A stretch of 64,000 bases of DNA from Polaribacter porphyrae (GTDB lineage: Bacteria; Bacteroidota; Bacteroidia; Flavobacteriales; Flavobacteriaceae). Below are positions 1 to 9,209 of the stretch, in pieces. The stretch lies in contig NZ_MSCN01000001.1 in NCBI RefSeq assembly GCF_002954685.1, positions 396,256 through 460,255 on the forward strand, given 5' to 3'. Numbering within the stretch: the first letter of the stretch is position 1; the number at the start of each line of letters is the position of its first letter. Made by a program: the position numbers and the translations under genes. The notes under the pieces are model-generated. The model saw only the letters and a list, made by a program, of their open reading frames with translations. It was not told where the DNA came from and did not search any database.

Positions 1-762
1 TTAGAAAAAGAAATAAACTCTAACAAAACTTGGAGAAGATTAATTAAAGGAAGACAAATGTCTATTGGGATTGTAGATTTAAGTGATACCACTAAATTTA
101 GATATGCAGGGATGAATGACAATTTTATGATGTATGCTGCAAGTTTACCTAAAATAGCCATTTTATTGGCAGCAATGGATGCTATTGATAAAGGACAACT
201 GGAATATACAGAAAAGGTTAAAAAAGATTTACGTTTAATGATTAGTAAATCCAATAACAGAGCATCAACAAGAATGATAGATAGAGTGGGTTACAAGAAA
301 ATTGAAGAAGTTTTAAGAGCTCCTAAACATAAACTGTATGATGAAGAAGTTGGTGGTGGACTTTGGGTAGGAAAACGTTATGCAGCTGCAGGTAAAAAGT
401 ATCCAGATCCGATTAAAGGATTAAGTCACGCAGCTACTACAAGACAGGTTTGTAGTTTTTACTATCAACTAGCTTTAGGTAACCTTATTAGTACAGAACG
501 TTCTAAAGAAATGTTGGACATTATGAAAAAGCCAGACTTGCATCACAAATTTGTAAATACTTTAGATAAAGTTGCGCCAAAAGCAGATGTTTATAGAAAA
601 TCTGGTTCTTGGAGAAACTATCATTCAGATTCTGCCTTGGTTTGGGGACCTGATAGGAAATATATTATTGTAGCCTTAATAGACTATGATTATGGAGAAC
701 AAACCATTAGAGATTTGGTAAGACCACTTGAAAAGGTATTGAAAAAATCACGTTCTTTGTAG
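1..762 (+). CDS. Class A beta-lactamase-like serine hydrolase, 5' end cut by the window
   Basis: The frame is open from base 1, so the gene begins upstream; the ATG at 58 is internal, since the codons before it read into the same domain (ending KGRQM-SIGIVDL). The three active-site elements of the penicillin-binding/beta-lactamase fold are present, numbered from the Met at 58: SLPK at 29-32 (nucleophile Ser and general-base Lys), SNN at 65-67 and KSG at 181-183. Such proteins are normally exported and act on peptide or peptidoglycan-like substrates, but the substrate cannot be told from sequence. It lies 20 bp before the HEAT-fused transporter gene in the same orientation and is similar in type to the hydrolase at 3608-4921. 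True antibiotic resistance is unlikely to be its role. Confidence 0.8.
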   Translation, partial: LEKEINSNKTWRRLIKGRQMSIGIVDLSDTTKFRYAGMNDNFMMYAASLPKIAILLAAMDAIDKGQLEYTEKVKKDLRLMISKSNNRASTRMIDRVGYKKIEEVLRAPKHKLYDEEVGGGLWVGKRYAAAGKKYPDPIKGLSHAATTRQVCSFYYQLALGNLISTERSKEMLDIMKKPDLHHKFVNTLDKVAPKADVYRKSGSWRNYHSDSALVWGPDRKYIIVALIDYDYGEQTIRDLVRPLEKVLKKSRSL

Positions 763-782
763 TCTAAAAAGGCTTATAAAAA

Positions 783-3611
783 TTGAGAAAGTTAATACAT
801 AAAACTTTAGGATTAAGAGATGGAGAAATCTTCATCTCTTTTTTTATGCAGTTATATATCTTTATTATAATTACAGTTTTATTAATTGTAAAGCCGTCTG
901 TAAATGCTTTATTTGTTTCTAAACTAGGAGCAGATAAATTACCTTATGGTTATTTATTGGTTGCCTTAATAGCTGTTATAACTTCCTATTATTACAGTAA
1001 AGCTATACGTAAATTCTCTTTAGTAAAAGTCACTGTACTTTCATTAATAGTATTTAGTGCTGTGTTTTTTGTATTAGCAATATTATTAAATTACCATATT
1101 TCAAATAAATACATTTTATATTTTTATTACGTATTTGTTTCGCTATTTGCAGTAGTAGCCACATCACAATTTTGGATTTTTGCAAACATGGTTTTCAATG
1201 CAAGAGAAGCCAAAAGAATATTTGGCTTTATAGGTGCAGGAGCTATTGCAGGTGGTATTTTTGGAGGATATTTAACCAGTATTATTGCAGGTAGTTTTGG
1301 TAAGGAATACGTCATCTTTATAGCATCATTTTTACTACTATTGTGTATCCCAATTTTAAGAAAAGTTTATAAATTAAGAATCCGTTTTTTAAATCGATTT
1401 AAAAGAAAACAAGTTATAGCCAATCAAGATAAATTAGAAAGTTCTTCTTTAAAAATGATTTTTAAATCCAAACATTTAAGTTATTTAGCTTTAATCATTG
1501 GTATTAGTGTTATTGTTGCAAAATTGGTTGATTTTCAGTTTAGTGATTTTGCTAATAAATCTATACCAGATTCAGATGACTTGGTTGCTTTTTTTGGTTT
1601 TTGGTTTTCTACCTTTAATGTAATTGCTTTAGTAATTCAACTTTTTTTAACCAACAAAATTGTTGGTAGATTAGGTGTTTCTTCCACATTATTAATTTTA
1701 CCCTTAACTATTGGTTTGGGCAGTTTACTATTTTTGACCTTCCCAGAATTATGGGTATTGATAATTATTAAAGGGATTGATGGTAGTTTTAAACAGAGTT
1801 TAAACAAATCTGCAATAGAACTTTCTATAATGCCAATTCCTGCACTTATTAAAAACCAGGCAAAATCTTATATTGATGTTGCTGTAGATAGTATAGCAAC
1901 AGGTTTGGCTGGTTTTATGTTGATATTTTTGATTAAAAAATTAAATTTAGATACTGCCTATATAACTGTAATTGTTATCTTTTTCGTATTTATTTGGATT
2001 GTTCTCATCTACAAATTAAGAGAGGCATATTTTGAATCTTTTAAAAAAAATATTCAAAAAACACTCATTTTTGCATCAGAAGATAAAAAAGAAAAGAAAA
2101 AAGAGGATAATCTATTAGACCTTAAAAACATATTAGAAAATGGAGATGAGGAAGCTATTTTAAATTTATTTGATCGTTTAAAAGGTTATACTTTAAAAAT
2201 ACTTCAACAGCCTATTATTCAACTTTTAGATCATCCTTCCAATAAAATAAAAGTGGCTGCTCTAGATTATTTAGATGCTTTTGATGATAACTTTATTATT
2301 GAAAAAGTAGAAAAATTGGTGTACGTAAAAGATGATATATTGGTTTATGTAGCTTTGGAATATATTTTAGAACATTCTTCAAGAAATGAAAAATCATTTT
2401 TTAATCAATATTTAGATCATACAGATAATTATATTGCAAATGGTGCGCTTTTGGCTTTGGCAAAATATAGTCAAAACAATCAAAAGCTAGCTGGGTATTA
2501 TAATTTAAAGAATCGTTTAGAAACTAAAATAGAACGTTATACCTCTAGTAATTACACTATTAGAAAAGAAATCATTGCAGGTTTATTATTAAGTATTGCC
2601 TATTCCAGAATGACAGCGCACTATGGTTTTATTTCAGAACACTTGCATCATCAAAAATCGTATGTTGTCAAATTTGCAACTATTGCTGCAGGGATTACTT
2701 CCAATAAACTTTTTATAGATGATTTGTTAGGTCTTTTAACCATAAAAAAACATATAAGAAGAGCTGTTAAAGCATTAAGAAATTATGGTCCAATAATTAT
2801 TGATATTTTGTTGGAATTAGAGCAGCAAGACAAATTAAACTCAACCATTAAAAAACAGATTCCAAAAATTGTTGCTGAATTTCAAAATGAAAATGCACTA
2901 AAAATTTTATCAAGAATTTTAAAAAGTAAAAACACAACAAGTAGGTTAGAGGCTTCTAAATCTTTAAGAAAACTAAAGCTTAAAAATTTAGATTTAACAA
3001 TTTCTAATAGGGTAAGTAAAAAACGAATTTTGGCAGAATGTGTTTATTACAAGGCTATTTTAGAGATTTTAGGTTCATTACAGCACAGTATCAACAAAGA
3101 TTTGTTAGATCAAAAAGATGCTCCAAATCAATTAAAATACAAAGCTAGAAAAGATTTAAGTGATGCTTTAGAAAAAGAACTCAATAAATCTTTTATAATT
3201 TTATTCAATTTGTTGGGCTTGTTGTATAATGAAGAAGATATTCAAATTGCTTATAAAGCTATAAAAAGTGATATTAAAGAAGCAAAAATAAATGCTTTAG
3301 AGCTTTTAGAAAATCTAATAGATACTTCTGTAAAAGGAAGTGTATTACCAATTTTGGAACATGTAATTGTAGATGAAAATCATTTTAGTTCTTCAGTTAT
3401 AAAATTAACACTCTTATCAGAGATAGAATATTTAGTTAGATTGATGTCTATAAGTGGAAGTAATTTAAGATTTCTGGCAGTAACTTACATAAGTATTGTA
3501 AAAGATAGAGCTTTTATACCAGCATTATTACCATTAAAAAAGTATCGTAACAAAAATGTAAAACAACTTGCATACGATACTTATATTCAACTTTTAAAAA
3601 TTAGAGACTAA
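783..3611 (+). CDS. Nucleotide-transporter-like (MFS/NTT) membrane protein fused to C-terminal HEAT repeats
   Basis: 942 residues. Residues 1-420 form about 10-12 hydrophobic helices with an NTT/MFS-like signature near 136-160 (FNAREAKRIFGFIGAGAIAG), resembling the ATP/ADP translocase superfamily. Residues about 440-940 are soluble alpha-helical repeats of HEAT type, probably cytoplasmic. The start is TTG at 783; the next Met falls after the N-terminal LGLRDGE motif, which I take as part of the protein. Bacteroidota carry such fusions annotated as ATP:ADP antiporters or MFS proteins; substrate is unproven and export of another phosphorylated compound is possible. It follows the serine hydrolase by 20 bp, and its stop overlaps the convergent hydrolase gene by 4 bp. 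The HEAT part may be a docking or sensing platform (inference). Confidence 0.75.
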   Translation: MRKLIHKTLGLRDGEIFISFFMQLYIFIIITVLLIVKPSVNALFVSKLGADKLPYGYLLVALIAVITSYYYSKAIRKFSLVKVTVLSLIVFSAVFFVLAILLNYHISNKYILYFYYVFVSLFAVVATSQFWIFANMVFNAREAKRIFGFIGAGAIAGGIFGGYLTSIIAGSFGKEYVIFIASFLLLLCIPILRKVYKLRIRFLNRFKRKQVIANQDKLESSSLKMIFKSKHLSYLALIIGISVIVAKLVDFQFSDFANKSIPDSDDLVAFFGFWFSTFNVIALVIQLFLTNKIVGRLGVSSTLLILPLTIGLGSLLFLTFPELWVLIIIKGIDGSFKQSLNKSAIELSIMPIPALIKNQAKSYIDVAVDSIATGLAGFMLIFLIKKLNLDTAYITVIVIFFVFIWIVLIYKLREAYFESFKKNIQKTLIFASEDKKEKKKEDNLLDLKNILENGDEEAILNLFDRLKGYTLKILQQPIIQLLDHPSNKIKVAALDYLDAFDDNFIIEKVEKLVYVKDDILVYVALEYILEHSSRNEKSFFNQYLDHTDNYIANGALLALAKYSQNNQKLAGYYNLKNRLETKIERYTSSNYTIRKEIIAGLLLSIAYSRMTAHYGFISEHLHHQKSYVVKFATIAAGITSNKLFIDDLLGLLTIKKHIRRAVKALRNYGPIIIDILLELEQQDKLNSTIKKQIPKIVAEFQNENALKILSRILKSKNTTSRLEASKSLRKLKLKNLDLTISNRVSKKRILAECVYYKAILEILGSLQHSINKDLLDQKDAPNQLKYKARKDLSDALEKELNKSFIILFNLLGLLYNEEDIQIAYKAIKSDIKEAKINALELLENLIDTSVKGSVLPILEHVIVDENHFSSSVIKLTLLSEIEYLVRLMSISGSNLRFLAVTYISIVKDRAFIPALLPLKKYRNKNVKQLAYDTYIQLLKIRD

Positions 3612-4921
3612 TTGTCTGATTCGTCTTTGTCATTTATATATTTTTCTTCTTTAATTTCTGGCTTGTTTAAATTTGCTGTTTCGTTTACTACATCATCAAT
3701 TTTACTAGCCAAATACATATGTGCACCTGCAGAGTTTTTATTTAACACATTACTCATTAAACATGCAATATATTTTATACCATCATCGTGTTCAACTATA
3801 ATAACAGAATTCATATAATTGAATACATTACCTGCATAACTTGCACAATTTGGATCTTTATTTCTATCACATTTATAGTAACTACCAGATTTAAAATACA
3901 CAGCAGCATCATCTAATCTTGGCGATTTTGCATAACGAATTCGCCTGTCTGTGATGTATAGCAAACGCTTCATTTCTAAACTCGATTTTTCATCAACAAC
4001 TTTACCTTGTTCTAGTTTTACCAAAAATTTCATTAATCCTTTTGGAGTTCCAATACTACCACCTTTTCTACCTACATATTTTCCTGGAGGTCTTGTAAAT
4101 AAGCCACCCAATTTCCATTCATTTTCTTTAATACCTAAATCTCTTAAAGGTTGATTTACAACTGTGTGTGCTAAATTTGTTAAAGAATCTTTTGGAGTTT
4201 CTTTAAAGTAGGTTTCTGCTTTTTCTTCATCTAAAAAGAAATATTCTTGACCAAAAGCAGCCATAAGCATTGCTTCTCTGTACATAATACTTGCAGCACC
4301 ATTGTTACTCACAGAAACCATGTGATCTAACCATTCAAAAAGTGAAAATTCATCACTAGCAATTACCTGTCTTTTGATAAGATTGTCTTTTTCAATATCG
4401 TAAATAGGTATAGTATGATGATCTCCTAAACCCCAATACCTACTGCTTACTTTTATATTTTTTAAATACCTCACTCGTTCTTCATAAGAATCTGGACAAA
4501 GCTTTGCAAGCTGATCAAAAACGGCTAGAAGAACTGCTATTTTACCAACACTTCCTGGTTGATAGCCTACATTTTCTCTGTGTTCTGCATAACGTAAATT
4601 ATCAGGATTACTCATATCCATTACTGCTAAAGAATAATTTCCTCCAGGAGTAATTCGCTTTATTTTTCGATCAAAATTTGCATCAGTAATTAACAAATCG
4701 TTTACACTGTCTGTTTTTTTACTTAACAAATTTAGTTTGATATCGCTCCATTTTTTATAAGCACCAGCAGGAATTCTGTTGTATTTTACACTATCTTTTT
4801 GAAACTGTCGTATTTGATACAATCTTTTGATGCCAGAATATTCATAACCATCAATAGGATATCTCATAAAGCCTAATGAAATTGTAATACAGGCAATTAA
4901 TACAATGTATGTTTTTTTCAT
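3608..4921 (-). CDS. Exported class A beta-lactamase-like serine hydrolase
   Basis: 437 residues with an N-terminal hydrophobic segment (about 4-18) that looks like a signal peptide or anchor. The catalytic set is complete: S124-V-G-K127 (nucleophile and Lys), S205-N-N207 and K344-S-G346. Roughly 95 residues precede the fold, and a 40-residue charged tail (NKPEIKEEKYINDKDESDN) follows. The gene starts 2 bp after the stop of the PPDK-like gene, so the two are very likely translated from one mRNA. It shares the fold and motif spelling (SNN, KSG) with the hydrolase at 1-762 but is longer. A role in cell-envelope processing is plausible; the substrate is unknown. Confidence 0.8.
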   Translation of the reverse strand: MKKTYIVLIACITISLGFMRYPIDGYEYSGIKRLYQIRQFQKDSVKYNRIPAGAYKKWSDIKLNLLSKKTDSVNDLLITDANFDRKIKRITPGGNYSLAVMDMSNPDNLRYAEHRENVGYQPGSVGKIAVLLAVFDQLAKLCPDSYEERVRYLKNIKVSSRYWGLGDHHTIPIYDIEKDNLIKRQVIASDEFSLFEWLDHMVSVSNNGAASIMYREAMLMAAFGQEYFFLDEEKAETYFKETPKDSLTNLAHTVVNQPLRDLGIKENEWKLGGLFTRPPGKYVGRKGGSIGTPKGLMKFLVKLEQGKVVDEKSSLEMKRLLYITDRRIRYAKSPRLDDAAVYFKSGSYYKCDRNKDPNCASYAGNVFNYMNSVIIVEHDDGIKYIACLMSNVLNKNSAGAHMYLASKIDDVVNETANLNKPEIKEEKYINDKDESDN

Positions 4922-4923
4922 GT

Positions 4924-7833
4924 TTAAATTTTTTCGGTAATATTTATTTGTTTGTTACTTTCTACTTTTGGAGTAATGGCATTCAAATAATCAGAACTTT
5001 TGGCTTGTTTGTTTTCTACAAAAGGTCTTATTTGAAATAGCCAAAGTTTATCATCTTTAAAACCAAATTCTACATCAAATGCCTGATTTTTATCATCTGC
5101 TTTTGCACCTATTTTTTTTCTAACAGTTGATGCCAATTCTCTAATATCTTTGATATTATTTTTGTTTAAAATTTCTTTATCAAAAGAAGTATAATATTTT
5201 TTTGTACCTCCATAATCTGGTAATCTTATATAATCAGCTTGTCTTGCTGGTGCTAATAAGTAATCGTTATTTTTTGTTATGAGTCTAGTTTCTGCAGATT
5301 GCCCATCAACAGCACCACCTGCTCCTCTAGAAAAAGCAACAGTTAAATCTTCATCTGTACCAGCATTAATTCCTTTGGTAATCATCACTCCAGAGTAATC
5401 TACATCTACACTTGGTATAATTAAAATTGATGGATATACGTTTTCTGGATTCAATAAGTATTTTTGTCTCCATTTAAAACTACGTTCTGTATATGCAGAA
5501 GCCCAAACACGTTTTACTCCTTCCAAAATTTCGTTTTCTTTTTTAATGTTAAAAAGTGTCAAATTTAATCCAGCTCCAGTAAATTCTTTCAAATCTTCCA
5601 TATTTGTGTCACTTCTTAAAAAAACAGGTACTCTTCCAATATCATCCTTAAAAATAGATTTGAAATTGTCTTTCAAATCAACAATAAAATCTTTATTTAG
5701 TTGAATATCTAAAATAGCTGTGTGTAACTTTTTTAGAGATTGTACTAAATAACGCTCTATCATTTCATCAGAAATACCATATTTTTTCTTGTTTTTGGCT
5801 TCAATAAAAGTATCGTTTAAATATTGCCAATAAGTTTTGTTTTCATTTGGCATTGGTAAGTTCATGTGTTTTCTAAAAACCCCAAAAGGAATAATTAAAC
5901 CTTCTACAACTTGGTCTGGAAAAAGATTTTTTAATTCTCCTAAATTTGCAGCTTTTGGGCCACATAATTTTCCAGAATCTGTTGCATTTACCTCACGCAT
6001 ATTTATCACTTTTGTAACATCTAAACGTATATCTTTAATAGGTACTTCAATCATATTTTTGCTACGCTCCTGCTTCTCAAAAAGCTTTTCCTCTTCATCA
6101 GTCATATCATCCTCGTCTTTTAAGATTACATTACCTTTGTGAGAAACTGCAAAAAACACTTTTTTACCATCGTATTTTTTTAAATCAGATAAATTTTTAC
6201 TCGATAAAGCTGCATTTGGTATTCCTAAATTCCTTGCCAATAGTTGAACGTGAGAAACCAAATTTCCTTCAGAAACTGTCATAATTCCTGCAACAGGTTT
6301 TAAATCTGAAGGCGGATTTTGAAAAATATAAATATTGGCAGTATTCACATCAATGTCATCAGGATTTCCATCTACTACAACCAAGTTTCCATAAGCATAA
6401 CCAGGGTTTAAACCTCTTATTGTACTTTGGTTATCTATAGACATTACATCGTTTTTAATGTTAGAAATTTTAGAAACAAAAGCACCTAATTTGCTGATGG
6501 TTTCTCCTAAACTTAAAGCAATACTATTACGTACTCTATCATCTATAAAACCATAAGCCAATGGCTCAAATTCGGTATATTTAAGTACGTCTTCATTATA
6601 ATTGGCTTTAATGAATGAAGCACTCCATTCCACAACACTTCTAGAGGTATTGAGCAATTCGTTTACTTCTTTTACAGTGCTATTGTCATTTTTTACAAAC
6701 TTGGTAAATTTATTTTCAATTTGGTCATATTCCCAAAATTCTAATAAGCCACTACCTAAAGCTGCACAAGAGAGTGTTTCAATTTTACTAGCAGTTTCTT
6801 GTAGGGTTTGTGTTTCCCAATTTTGAGTTTCAATCAGCAAAACATTTTCAAGTTGATTGCTAATATCAAGAAGTTTTAGTCTGTCTTTTGTAGATTTAAA
6901 ATCTAAAATATTTGTTCTGATGTTGGCTAGAATACTAGCAGCATTTTCAACAATTTTTTTTGGCGATTTATTTTGATTAAAATATTTAGAAAAATTCTTT
7001 AATTGTTCTATAACCATATTGTTGCCTTGTAAACTAGCAACTTCTTTGTCTATTTTTTTGAAATCTAAAGGCGCATAAAACTGCTCCATAGTAACAATTA
7101 GATTTTGCAGGTTTTTCTTTTCTTTAAGCGTAAGTTCTGCATCCTTTTTATTGATAAAGTTTTTTACTAAAAAAATATCAGTTTCTTGTGGATTTCCATG
7201 GATTTTAATTCTAATGTCCATAAAACTCGGAATTTCTTCTGCCAAAGTTTTAGATTCACTTCGCATCAATTGCCCCAAATTTGTATCTCCATTATGAGGA
7301 ATATCCTTTAATGCTTGTCTCAATAAGTAATAGTTTTGCTTTAAAAAAGTTTCATTTTTTAATATGGTTTCAAAAAAATCTTTTCCCCAAGCTTCTTCAT
7401 CTTCAGATTGTACAGCACCTCTATAATATTGTCCTTTTCTTAATACCCAACCATCATCAATACTTTTTAAATAATTATTAATTTGATATTGTTTTAAGCG
7501 ACTATAATTGTTCAATTCGTCTAAAAACTCATTTGTTTTTGTGTTGGCTAAAATTTCTCCGAAAAACAAGTGATTCGTTTTACGCAATTCTAATGCAGAT
7601 GTTTTGAAACTTGCATGTTGAATGCCTCCACCAATATCATCTGGACAAGGATCTTTAGAATCTCTAATACTTCCATCTTTACAAAACCATTTTATTCTGT
7701 AATAGGGACCTCTAATATCGTCTTTATAAAGATTTACAAGTTGTTTTACTTCTGCTGGAGATTTTTTTTGACTATTGATTTCTGAAATGAAAATTATAGA
7801 GAAAAGAATTAATATAAATATAGATTTTTGCAT
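4924..7833 (-). CDS. Secreted PEP synthase/PPDK-like protein with PEP-mobile and ATP-grasp domains
   Basis: 969 residues. Residues 1-21 are a clear signal peptide (MQKSIFILILFSIIFISEIN), so the protein should leave the cytoplasm. Residues about 30-460 are helical with no family recognised. Residues 475-575 match the PEP-utilising mobile domain, with the phospho-accepting His as H528 in SHVQLLARNLGIP. Residues 620-940 match the PPDK/PEP synthase ATP-grasp domain: GPKAANLGEL at 625-634, LRSDTNMED at 739-747, FDVEFGF at 919-925 and QIRP at 934-937. The order is reversed relative to PEP synthase (ATP-grasp then mobile domain), and no C-terminal PEP/pyruvate barrel is visible. An ATP-grasp phosphotransferase outside the cytoplasm is odd because ATP is not normally available there. 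It forms an operon with the downstream serine hydrolase. Confidence 0.75.
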   Translation of the reverse strand: MQKSIFILILFSIIFISEINSQKKSPAEVKQLVNLYKDDIRGPYYRIKWFCKDGSIRDSKDPCPDDIGGGIQHASFKTSALELRKTNHLFFGEILANTKTNEFLDELNNYSRLKQYQINNYLKSIDDGWVLRKGQYYRGAVQSEDEEAWGKDFFETILKNETFLKQNYYLLRQALKDIPHNGDTNLGQLMRSESKTLAEEIPSFMDIRIKIHGNPQETDIFLVKNFINKKDAELTLKEKKNLQNLIVTMEQFYAPLDFKKIDKEVASLQGNNMVIEQLKNFSKYFNQNKSPKKIVENAASILANIRTNILDFKSTKDRLKLLDISNQLENVLLIETQNWETQTLQETASKIETLSCAALGSGLLEFWEYDQIENKFTKFVKNDNSTVKEVNELLNTSRSVVEWSASFIKANYNEDVLKYTEFEPLAYGFIDDRVRNSIALSLGETISKLGAFVSKISNIKNDVMSIDNQSTIRGLNPGYAYGNLVVVDGNPDDIDVNTANIYIFQNPPSDLKPVAGIMTVSEGNLVSHVQLLARNLGIPNAALSSKNLSDLKKYDGKKVFFAVSHKGNVILKDEDDMTDEEEKLFEKQERSKNMIEVPIKDIRLDVTKVINMREVNATDSGKLCGPKAANLGELKNLFPDQVVEGLIIPFGVFRKHMNLPMPNENKTYWQYLNDTFIEAKNKKKYGISDEMIERYLVQSLKKLHTAILDIQLNKDFIVDLKDNFKSIFKDDIGRVPVFLRSDTNMEDLKEFTGAGLNLTLFNIKKENEILEGVKRVWASAYTERSFKWRQKYLLNPENVYPSILIIPSVDVDYSGVMITKGINAGTDEDLTVAFSRGAGGAVDGQSAETRLITKNNDYLLAPARQADYIRLPDYGGTKKYYTSFDKEILNKNNIKDIRELASTVRKKIGAKADDKNQAFDVEFGFKDDKLWLFQIRPFVENKQAKSSDYLNAITPKVESNKQINITEKI

Positions 7834-7853
7834 ATTTTAAATGTTGGTTCTTA

Positions 7854-7861
7854 CAAAACTA
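7854..7861 (-). promoter_or_regulatory. -7 box for the PPDK-like/serine hydrolase operon
   Basis: On the minus strand this reads TAGTTTTG, matching the Bacteroidota -7 consensus TAnnTTTG, about 20 bp before the start codon at 7833. No good -33 TTG was seen at the usual spacing. Confidence 0.4.
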
Positions 7862-8063
7862 TGAGATTAATTTCTATTTTGAAACTCTAAAAAGCTATGG
7901 AGTTCACATAAATTTGGATTGGGTTAAAACTTTTTTGCTTTTTGATAAAATTTAGAGAAAAATAATCGAAAAAGGGGTTATTAGTACAGCTGTGCCTTCA
8001 GTTATAAAATGAGCAAAAATGAAGCATCCTTAAAAATTATGAATATTTTAAGTTTTGTTCTTC

Positions 8064-8071
8064 TATATTTG
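8064..8071 (+). promoter_or_regulatory. -7 box before the AraC-type regulator
   Basis: TATATTTG fits TAnnTTTG and lies 18 bp before the GTG start at 8090, implying a very short leader. The -33 region is not convincing. Confidence 0.35.
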
Positions 8072-8089
8072 TTTCAAACTTTATTTTAG

Positions 8090-9133
8090 GTGGAAATCAG
8101 CAGAGAACTTTTATTTTTTTTTAGTGCATTAGGTGCTTTTAACGGAATTGTTTTAAGTCTGTATTTTCTCTTTTTTGCAAAACCAAAACATATTTCTAGT
8201 AAATTTTTAGGAGCATTTTTATTGATGATGAGCATTAGAACTGGTAAATCTGTGTTTTTTTATTTTAACCCTGATTTATCTCTTCATTTTTTACAGTTTG
8301 GTTTAACTGCCTGTTTTTTTATTGGTCCTTTTTTATATTTCTACATAAAATCCATGACCCAACCTCAAAGTAGCATCACTAAAGAATGGAAATATCATTT
8401 CATAAGTTTAGTACTTATAGCATTAATTACGGGTTTTATTTACCCTTTTAAAACAAATGTAGATTTATGGCGACCTTATTTTATAAGAACCATTTATTAT
8501 ACTTGGTTAGTCTATTCTTTGTTGGCTGGTTTTCAATTAATGCCAATTTTAAGAAAAGGTTTTAAAAATACTTCTAAACTATCAAGTATAGAGATTTGGT
8601 TAATAAGCATTTATTTTGGCAATTTGACTGTATGGTTTGCTTATAACTATTCTAGATTTACAAGTTACATAGTTGGTGCATTAACCTTTACATTTCTTTT
8701 TTATTTAGTGATATTATTTCTTTTCTTCAACAAGCAAAAACGTTCAGTTATATTTAATAAGAATACTAAATATGGTGATAAAAAGATTGATGATAAAATT
8801 GCTTTACAATTAATTGATAAGCTTAAAATATTAATGCTTGAAGAAAAAATATATGCTAATGCAAATTTAAAATCATCACAAGTAGCCAAAAAAATAAGTA
8901 TAACTACACATCAATTTTCTCAATTGTTGAATGATAATTTAAAGAAGAATTTTGCTCTTTTTATTAATGAATACAGAATTGAAGCAGCAAAAGAACTGTT
9001 ACTTAAAAATGACAACTTTACTTTAGAAGCTGTAGCTTATGAATGTGGATTCAATTCAAAATCAACATTTTATAACTATTTTAAAAAGATTGAAGGAAAA
9101 ACACCTGCACAGTATAGAAGTTCTAATTTATAA
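8090..9133 (+). CDS. Membrane-anchored AraC-family transcriptional regulator
   Basis: 347 residues. The N-terminal 215 residues contain about seven hydrophobic helices; the C-terminal about 110 residues are the AraC double helix-turn-helix (second helix region EAVAYECGFNSKSTFYNYFK). This 7TM-AraC architecture is common in Flavobacteriia and suggests a regulator that senses a membrane or extracellular signal. The start is GTG at 8090, directly after an in-frame TAG at 8087-8089; no ATG is available before residue about 46, and the N-terminal SRELLFFFSALGAFNG looks like a genuine family start. It is followed in the same orientation by three genes for exported proteins, its likely targets (inference). 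Confidence 0.85.
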   Translation: MEISRELLFFFSALGAFNGIVLSLYFLFFAKPKHISSKFLGAFLLMMSIRTGKSVFFYFNPDLSLHFLQFGLTACFFIGPFLYFYIKSMTQPQSSITKEWKYHFISLVLIALITGFIYPFKTNVDLWRPYFIRTIYYTWLVYSLLAGFQLMPILRKGFKNTSKLSSIEIWLISIYFGNLTVWFAYNYSRFTSYIVGALTFTFLFYLVILFLFFNKQKRSVIFNKNTKYGDKKIDDKIALQLIDKLKILMLEEKIYANANLKSSQVAKKISITTHQFSQLLNDNLKKNFALFINEYRIEAAKELLLKNDNFTLEAVAYECGFNSKSTFYNYFKKIEGKTPAQYRSSNL

Positions 9134-9209
9134 ATTAAAACTTCGATTTTACAATTCAAAACTTCTTTTTAGATTTTAAAAATCATATTTGTTAAAACAA
9201 TTTTTAACG

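Noticed and set aside
3608..4921. Acquired beta-lactamase resistance gene
   Set aside because: Long extra N-terminal region, degenerate context and Bacteroidota-typical operon suggest a native hydrolase; no mobile element nearby.
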